Assembly: GCA_019750135.1 (NCBI GenBank)
Contig: JAIEOV010000005.1
Coordinates: 124,001 to 188,000, forward strand
Source of the DNA: Reyranella sp.
Lineage (GTDB): Bacteria > Pseudomonadota > Alphaproteobacteria > Reyranellales > Reyranellaceae
Length of the DNA stretch: 64,000 nucleotides
Direction: 5' to 3'
Shown: piece after piece, positions 58,846 to 64,000 of the stretch
Layout of the letters: every line of letters starts with the position of its first letter
Position numbering within the stretch: the stretch's first letter is position 1
Notes under the pieces: generated by a model
What the model was told of the DNA's origin: nothing
What the model saw: the letters and a program-made list of their open reading frames with translations, nothing else
The model's database searches: none
Position numbers and translations under genes: made by a program

Positions 58846-60087
58846 TCAGGCGCCGCCCAGCGCCAGCGTGGCGGCCCGATTGCCCGACCGCAGCGCGCCC
58901 TCGATCGTCGCCGGCAGGCCGGTGTCGGTCCAGTCGCCGGCAAGGAACAGGTTGGACCACTCGGTGCGTGCCGGCGGGCGCCGCGCATTCTCGGCCGGCG
59001 TCGCGGCGAAGGTGGCCCGCTTCTCCTTGACGATCCGGCAGGGCGGCACCGGTACGGTCAGGTCGTGGACCACGGCGACGTCGCGCCACAACAGCAGGGT
59101 CAGGGCATCGCTATCGATGTCCATGAGGTGATCGGCGGCGCTGACGGTGACGGACAGCCGATCCTCGAAGGCGAAGACCCATTCCGCCGTGCCGCCGATC
59201 ACGCCGACCATGGCCACCGCCAGCGGCGGCGGCACGATCTGGAAATGCGCGTTCAGGATGGCGTGGAACGTCTGCGGCGCGGTCATGCCGGGCAGCAGCT
59301 TCTCGGCCGCCCAGGGCGGCACGGCGACGATCACGCGATCGTCGGGCTGCACGGCTTCCTCTTCGCCGTCGAAAGCCAGCGCCGCCGCCTTGCCGTGGGT
59401 GAACCGGACGGCGCGCAGCGAACGGCCCAGCCGGACCTCCGCACCCTGGCGCTGCAGGCGATCGATGGCGGGGTCGATGAAGGCGGCAGCGAGATTGGGC
59501 GTGCTGATGAGGGGGCGCATGTGGCGTCCGCCCTTGGCAAAGGTCTCGCGCACGATGGCGCCGGCAAGGTCGGCCGAGGCCGCTTCGGGCGCGGTGTTCA
59601 GGGCGGACAGAAGGACAGGCCGCAGGAACTTCTCCCACAGGACGGTGTCGCGGCGGACGACTTCGTCGATGCGGCGGCCGGGATGGCGCCGCATCAGGGC
59701 GAGCAAGGCGAGGTAGTCGCGGGCGCGCGTCCCCGGCACGCGGCGGTCGGCATGGAGGATCCACCAGGGCACCGGGCCGTCGTCGGGCCGCAGCGTCCAC
59801 CGGCCGCCGAGCTGGAAATCGAAGAAGTGGAATTCGGGCCGCTCGGGTCCGGTCACGCGTCCTTCCGCGCCGATGTCGCGCAGGTAGCGATCGACCGCCA
59901 TGTTGCCGGACAGGACGAGATGGTTGCCGTTGTCGATCGTCATGTCGAGCATGCCGTCGTGATAGGAGCGGCACCTGCCGCCGGCGTGCCGTGCCGCCTC
60001 GGAAAGGATGACGCGCTCGCCGCGGCCTGCCACGGCAATCGCCGCCGACAAGCCGGCCAGCCCGCCACCGATGACGTGAATGGTCAT
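58846..60087 (-). CDS. hpnE: Hydroxysqualene dehydroxylase HpnE
   Basis: A 413-residue FAD-dependent oxidoreductase that reduces hydroxysqualene to squalene, the third of the HpnCDE steps. The N-terminal Rossmann loop is IHVIGGGLAGLSAAIAVAGR. SYHDGMLDMTIDNGNHLVLS is the family flavin loop. The C-terminal FAD contact is NLFLAGDWTDTGLPATIEGA. It starts in a 4-base overlap with hpnD. Confidence 0.94.
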   Translation of the reverse strand: MTIHVIGGGLAGLSAAIAVAGRGERVILSEAARHAGGRCRSYHDGMLDMTIDNGNHLVLSGNMAVDRYLRDIGAEGRVTGPERPEFHFFDFQLGGRWTLRPDDGPVPWWILHADRRVPGTRARDYLALLALMRRHPGRRIDEVVRRDTVLWEKFLRPVLLSALNTAPEAASADLAGAIVRETFAKGGRHMRPLISTPNLAAAFIDPAIDRLQRQGAEVRLGRSLRAVRFTHGKAAALAFDGEEEAVQPDDRVIVAVPPWAAEKLLPGMTAPQTFHAILNAHFQIVPPPLAVAMVGVIGGTAEWVFAFEDRLSVTVSAADHLMDIDSDALTLLLWRDVAVVHDLTVPVPPCRIVKEKRATFAATPAENARRPPARTEWSNLFLAGDWTDTGLPATIEGALRSGNRAATLALGGA

Positions 60088-60926
60088 CCGAACACGCTGC
60101 AGCGGATAATAAGGTAAAGCAGATACGGCTTGCCGATGCGCACCCGCTGCCGCGGCGGCTTCCAGCCTTCGGCCAGCATGCGATCGAGCAGCGCGCGATA
60201 GACGGCGCCCATCAGCCGGGGTGCCAGGAGGCTGCCGCGTGGCCTCGATCGCATCAGCCGATCCGCCGCCGAGAAGTACTCGAGCGCCTGGGCGGCGAGC
60301 GCCCGGCAGGCGCCGTCGACCCGCGGATCGGCGATGACGGCGTCGGGTTCGGTGCTCTCGATGCCAGCCTGCACCAGCAGTTCGCGCGGCAGGTAGAGAC
60401 GGCCGATCCCGGCATCCTCGTCGAGGTCGCGCAGGATATTGGTGAGCTGCAGCGCGCGACCGAGCTGGTGCGCCAACTCGGCGCCGGGCGCCTCGTCCAT
60501 GCCGAAGACCCGGGTCGACAGGCGGCCGACGGCGACGGCGACACGGTCGCAATAGAGGGCAAGCGTCGCCGCGTCGGGCGCATGGATGTCGGCCACAACA
60601 TCCATCTCCATGCCGTCGATCACGGCGAGGAAATCGGCGTGCTTCAGGCCGAAGGCCCGCACCGGCTCCTCGAGGAAATCCGCCTGGCCGGCCGGCCGAC
60701 CGGCGTACAGCGCATCGAGGTCGCCGCGCCATTCCGCCAGCGCCGCGGCGCGGGCCGGCCGCGGCCGCGTGCCGTCGTCGGCAATGTCGTCGACCAGCCG
60801 ACAGAACATGTAGATCGCGAACATCGCCTCGCGCTCGACCTTCGGCATGAGGCGCATGGCGGTGTAGAACGAGCTGCCGGAAACGCGCGCCCGGATCGCG
60901 TCGACGTCGGATGGCGCGACGGTCAT
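60084..60926 (-). CDS. hpnD: Presqualene diphosphate synthase HpnD
   Basis: A 280-residue trans-prenyltransferase that condenses two farnesyl diphosphates to presqualene diphosphate. Asp-rich motifs are FCRLVDDIADD (about 41-51) and LTNILRDLDEDAGIGRLYLP. FYTAMRLMPKVEREAMFAIY is the substrate-binding start. The ATG at 60926 (MTVAPSDVDAIRA) overlaps the hpnC stop. The frame is open far upstream but without homology. Confidence 0.94.
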   Translation of the reverse strand: MTVAPSDVDAIRARVSGSSFYTAMRLMPKVEREAMFAIYMFCRLVDDIADDGTRPRPARAAALAEWRGDLDALYAGRPAGQADFLEEPVRAFGLKHADFLAVIDGMEMDVVADIHAPDAATLALYCDRVAVAVGRLSTRVFGMDEAPGAELAHQLGRALQLTNILRDLDEDAGIGRLYLPRELLVQAGIESTEPDAVIADPRVDGACRALAAQALEYFSAADRLMRSRPRGSLLAPRLMGAVYRALLDRMLAEGWKPPRQRVRIGKPYLLYLIIRCSVFG

Positions 60927-61807
60927 GGTTGGCCGTGCAGGCTGGGTTGACGCAAGCCGACCAGGCGGCCGAGCCGTCTCGCGGCGACGCCGAGGCCGCC
61001 CCGCAGGGCGAGCGCCGCGGCTTCGGCCGGACGATGGTGAACGCGCTCGGACAGCGGATCGCGCCGCTCCAGGCGATGCACGAGGCTGTCGGCAAGCGCC
61101 TGGATGACGCCGACCTCGAGCGCCAGCCGTCGATCGGCGATGCGATCGGCGAACGGCCTCGATTGATCGAGCAGCGCGCCCGTGCGTCGCGCCAGGCCCG
61201 CGATCACCGTGCGAAGCGCCGGCGAGGCTTGTCGATCGGCGAGCGCTTCCACCGCCAGGCCATGCGCGCCAAGCGCATCGAGCGGCACATAGATGCGATC
61301 GAGCTCGCGATAGTCCTTGGCGCAATCCTGGAGATGGTTGATGACCTGGAGTGCGGCGCACAACGCGTCGTTCTGCGGCCACAGCGCCTGAGCCTCGCCA
61401 TGCAGGTCGAGCACGAAGCGGCCGACCGGAGCCGCCGAATAGCGGCAGTAGTCCATGAGCTCGTCCCAGTCGGCGTAGCGCCGCTTGGTGACGTCGCGCC
61501 GGAAGGCCTCCAGGAGATCGAGCGCATGACGGTCGGTGAGATCCCTCGCCTGCAGGGCAGACCGCAGCCTCTTGCCTTCCTCGGAAGCGCCAGCCTCGCC
61601 GCGCAGCCCGGCTTCCAGCCGATCGAGCTCGGCGAGCTTCTGCCAGGAATCGGCGGTGGCGTGGTCGGCGACATCGTCGGCCGCGCGCGCGAAACGATAG
61701 AAGGCGAGGATCGTCGGGCGCAGCTCGGCGCGCACGAGCCGCGAGGCCACCGGAAAATTCTCGTCGCGGTGTCCCTTGCCGGACGAGAAGTCGGCCGCGC
61801 CGGTCAC
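60923..61807 (-). CDS. hpnC: Hydroxysqualene synthase HpnC
   Basis: A 294-residue squalene-synthase-like enzyme that converts presqualene diphosphate to hydroxysqualene. It starts at GTG 61807 with TGAADFSSGKGHRDENFPVA, the typical HpnC N-terminus. Asp motifs are FYRFARAADDVADHA and VINHLQDCAKDYRELDRIYV. The GTG overlaps the hpnB stop (GTGA), which decides this start over longer in-frame options. Confidence 0.94.
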   Translation of the reverse strand: MTGAADFSSGKGHRDENFPVASRLVRAELRPTILAFYRFARAADDVADHATADSWQKLAELDRLEAGLRGEAGASEEGKRLRSALQARDLTDRHALDLLEAFRRDVTKRRYADWDELMDYCRYSAAPVGRFVLDLHGEAQALWPQNDALCAALQVINHLQDCAKDYRELDRIYVPLDALGAHGLAVEALADRQASPALRTVIAGLARRTGALLDQSRPFADRIADRRLALEVGVIQALADSLVHRLERRDPLSERVHHRPAEAAALALRGGLGVAARRLGRLVGLRQPSLHGQP

Positions 61808-62952
61808 GCGTCGCCTGCCATGGCCTGGACCCGCCCCTTCCACAGGCCGCCGCGGCCCCGCCAGAAGTCGATCGCCGACTGGACGGTGAAGACCGTGTAG
61901 GCGGCGCCGATGGCGGGAAGCGCCAGGCCCCAGAGCGGCGACCGGCGATAGAAGCGCAACATCGGCTGGAAGGTGACCGCCATCACCAGCCAGGCGCACA
62001 AGCCCAGCCAGCGCGCCGGCCCCTCGCCCAGCAGCGCCAGCATTGGCGGCGCCAGGTAGACCAGCCCCATGGCGGCAACGGTGCCCGCCAGCGCCAACGG
62101 CGAGTAGCCGAGCTGGGCGTAGGCCGATCGCGAAATCATGCCGCCGATCTTCAGGAAGCCGCCGTAGGGACGCAAGCTCACGGCACGCCGCGTCAGGCCG
62201 AGCCAGATCGGCCCCTCGGCCTTGAGGCGGCGCGCCAGCGCGCAATCATCGATGATCTCCGACCTGATGGCGGCGATGCCGCCGGCGCGTTCCAGCGCAT
62301 CACGCCGCACCAGCGTGCAGCCGCCGGCGGCGGCGGCCACTTTGTGGTCGTGCCGTGCGACCCAGGCAAAGGGATAGAGCATCTGGAAGAAATAGACGAA
62401 AGCAGGAATAAGGAAACGCTCGGCTGCACTCACACAGGAAAGCTCGGCCATCAGCGAGACCTGGACACGGCCGTCGCGCTCGGCACGCGCAACCAACCGG
62501 CTGACATTGTCGGACGCATGGCCGATGTCGGCATCGGTCAGCAGGAGATAGTCGACGGCCTCGCCCGCGGCCGCGGCGTGGCGGACTCCCTGTTCCAGCG
62601 CCCACAGCTTGCCCGTCCAGCCCGCGGGCAACGCCGCTCCGGCAAGCACATCGAGACGGCGCTGTCCTTCGACGGCTTTGGCAACAGCGGCCGTGCCGTC
62701 ACTGCTGCCGTCGTCGACCAGCACGACCCGCAACGGCCCTGCATAGTCCTGGGCGAGCAGGCTGCCGATGGATCGCGCGATCACGTCGGCCTCGTTGCGG
62801 GCGGGAACGACCGCCACGACGGCAGGCCAGCGTGACGGCGAGGCAAGCACGCCGTCATCGCGCTCGCGCGCCAGCCAATAGCCGCCGCGCGCGGCAAGCA
62901 GGTAGAGCCATACCGCGAGAGAAAGCAGACCGATGCCGACCCACAAGGTCAT
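61804..62952 (-). CDS. hpnB: Hopanoid-associated glycosyltransferase HpnB
   Basis: A 382-residue membrane GT2-family protein. It has an N-terminal membrane helix (LWVGIGLLSLAVWLYLLAAR), then VVAVVPARNEADVIARSIGS, the nucleotide-sugar motif VVLVDDGSSDGTAAVAKAV and the metal-binding LLTDADIGH. C-terminal helices (ALAGTVAAMGLVYLAPPMLA, WLGLCAWLVMAVTFQPMLRF) complete it. It probably glycosylates a hopanoid, though its substrate is not established. The ATG overlaps the hpnA stop. Confidence 0.92.
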   Translation of the reverse strand: MTLWVGIGLLSLAVWLYLLAARGGYWLARERDDGVLASPSRWPAVVAVVPARNEADVIARSIGSLLAQDYAGPLRVVLVDDGSSDGTAAVAKAVEGQRRLDVLAGAALPAGWTGKLWALEQGVRHAAAAGEAVDYLLLTDADIGHASDNVSRLVARAERDGRVQVSLMAELSCVSAAERFLIPAFVYFFQMLYPFAWVARHDHKVAAAAGGCTLVRRDALERAGGIAAIRSEIIDDCALARRLKAEGPIWLGLTRRAVSLRPYGGFLKIGGMISRSAYAQLGYSPLALAGTVAAMGLVYLAPPMLALLGEGPARWLGLCAWLVMAVTFQPMLRFYRRSPLWGLALPAIGAAYTVFTVQSAIDFWRGRGGLWKGRVQAMAGDA

Positions 62953-63962
62953 GTCAGGTAGCCGGCGGTACGGAACCAGTCGAGAGCGTCGACGACGCCT
63001 TCGCGATAAGGCCGGCTGCGATAGCCGAGCTCGCGCTCGGCCTTGGCCGAGGTGAAGAACATGTGATAGCGCGACATGCGCAGGCCATCGAGCGTGAGCA
63101 ACGGCTCCTTGCCCGTCAGGCGCGCGACACGCTCGGCGGCGAAGGCGAGCGGCATCAAGGGCGCACGCGGCAGCTTGATCTTCGGCGCCTTGCGGCCGGC
63201 GAGCTCGGCGATGGTCGCGAGCAGCTGCTGCAGGGTCAGGTTCTCGCCGCCCAGGATGTAGCGTTCGCCGATGCGGCCCTTCTCGAAGGCCAGCAGATGG
63301 CCGGCCGCGACGTCGTCGACATGGACGAAGTTCAACCCCGTATCGACGAAGGCCGGGATGCGGCCGCGCGCGGCATCGAGCAGGATGCGACCCGTCGGCG
63401 TCGGCCGGATGTCGCGCGGCCCGATAGGCGTCGTGGGACTGACGATGATCGCGGGCAGCCCTTCGCGCAGGATCATGTCCTCGACCGCGCGCTCGGCCAT
63501 GGTCTTGCTGCGCTTGTAGGCGCCGATCGCCTCCTCGGGCATGAGCGCCGCCGTCTCGTCGACTGGCGCCGTGGCGCCGGCCACGCGCAGGGCAGCGACG
63601 CTGCTGGTATAGACGATGCGTTCGACGCCGGCGGCCATCGCCTCACGCTTGAGGTTCAGGGTACCCTCGACGTTGGCGCGGATGATCTCGGCGGGATCGC
63701 GCGCCCACAGCCGATAATCGGCGGCGACATGGAACAGGTAGCGCACGTCCTTGAGCGCCGCCTTCAGGGAGTCGCGGTCGGTGAGATCGCCGACCACCAC
63801 CTCGCAATCGAGGCCGTCGAGATTGCCGCGCGGACTGCTGCCGCGGACCAGGGCACGCACGCGCGCGCCGCGCTCGATCAGGGCGCGCACGACGGCCGAT
63901 CCGAGAAAGCCCGATCCGCCGGTGACGAGGGTCAGATCGCCCGGCCGCAAGGTTGCACTCAT
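62949..63962 (-). CDS. hpnA: Hopanoid-associated sugar epimerase HpnA
   Basis: A 337-residue short-chain dehydrogenase of the extended NAD-epimerase type. The cofactor loop is LVTGGSGFLGSAVVRALIER. DLTDRDSLKAALKDVRYLFH and HVAADYRLWARDPAEIIRAN are typical of HpnA. The catalytic YxxxK is YKRSK. It is the first gene of the operon hpnABCDE-shc-hpnG; all junctions downstream are overlaps or gaps of 2 bases. The 38 bases remaining to the window edge are too few to show the promoter. Confidence 0.93.
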   Translation of the reverse strand: MSATLRPGDLTLVTGGSGFLGSAVVRALIERGARVRALVRGSSPRGNLDGLDCEVVVGDLTDRDSLKAALKDVRYLFHVAADYRLWARDPAEIIRANVEGTLNLKREAMAAGVERIVYTSSVAALRVAGATAPVDETAALMPEEAIGAYKRSKTMAERAVEDMILREGLPAIIVSPTTPIGPRDIRPTPTGRILLDAARGRIPAFVDTGLNFVHVDDVAAGHLLAFEKGRIGERYILGGENLTLQQLLATIAELAGRKAPKIKLPRAPLMPLAFAAERVARLTGKEPLLTLDGLRMSRYHMFFTSAKAERELGYRSRPYREGVVDALDWFRTAGYLT

Positions 63963-64000
63963 TGTCGATACCTTCGGCGCCGCGAAGTCGGCTGAAGTAT

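Noticed and set aside
1-64000. tRNA, rRNA, CRISPR arrays and intact insertion sequences
   Set aside because: No cloverleaf-like T-arm or rRNA sequence, no regularly spaced repeats and no transposase frame were seen on reading both strands.

Overview
The window is high-GC DNA from an alphaproteobacterium. The sequence evidence is a complete hopanoid operon in the classic hpnABCDE-shc-hpnG order, a zeta-type F1-ATPase inhibitor (DUF1476), an EcfG-like ECF sigma factor, DUF1849/EipB and class III cyclases with TolB/TPR tails. Codon use and protein repertoire suggest a large-genome soil or water organism near Rhizobiales/Rhodospirillales; a genus cannot be fixed from the sequence alone. No tRNA, rRNA, CRISPR array or intact transposase was seen.

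Layout. 1-5.6 kb: a minus-strand operon for a mandelate-racemase-type enzyme and a three-subunit molybdenum hydroxylase, followed by a TPR protein cut by the window edge. 5.6-7.7 kb: a decayed stretch with an orphan HigA-type antitoxin, a truncated HigB-type toxin and a broken maltose-type O-acetyltransferase. 7.8-12.1 kb: a short UvrA paralogue and a cyclase-TolB-TPR protein. 12.6-20.9 kb: a mosaic accessory region. An AT-richer insert (about 13.75-18.6 kb) carries a GHKL ATPase with a small partner, a four-helix membrane protein with a soluble partner, and a PD-(D/E)xK-type nuclease. It is flanked by a 5'-truncated luciferase-like monooxygenase, a fragment of an FAD oxidase whose intact paralogue lies at 31-32.5 kb, and a cyclase gene with about seven frame changes. 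This insert is the best candidate for an undescribed, possibly defence-related, system.

21-31 kb: many small genes (OmpA-like lipoprotein, bicupin and XRE-cupin regulator, HflK without HflC, cold-shock protein, acyl carrier protein, DUF1476, ECF sigma factor with NepR-like partner, stress proteins). Two copies of one structured leader element (22974-23060 and 24311-24398) share covarying stems and a buried ribosome-binding site. A weaker relative lies at 27527-27627. The second copy sits directly in front of a 29-residue membrane peptide.

31-48 kb: FAD oxidase, a solute-binding protein translationally coupled to a receptor cyclase, a STAS-like protein, a sedolisin-type (S53) peptidase with a DUF4114-like tail, then a glycan or lipid modification block (two FkbM methyltransferases, a Methyltransf_24 protein, an SGNH hydrolase, TPR and membrane proteins), a family-5 solute-binding protein and a beta-lactamase-fold hydrolase.

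48.5-64 kb: hopanoid and isoprenoid supply. Dxs and IspH feed the MEP pathway; HpnC, HpnD and HpnE make squalene; Shc cyclises it; HpnH and HpnG extend the side chain; HpnA and HpnB act on the headgroup; HpnN moves hopanoids to the outer membrane; an EipB-like envelope protein is coupled to hpnN.
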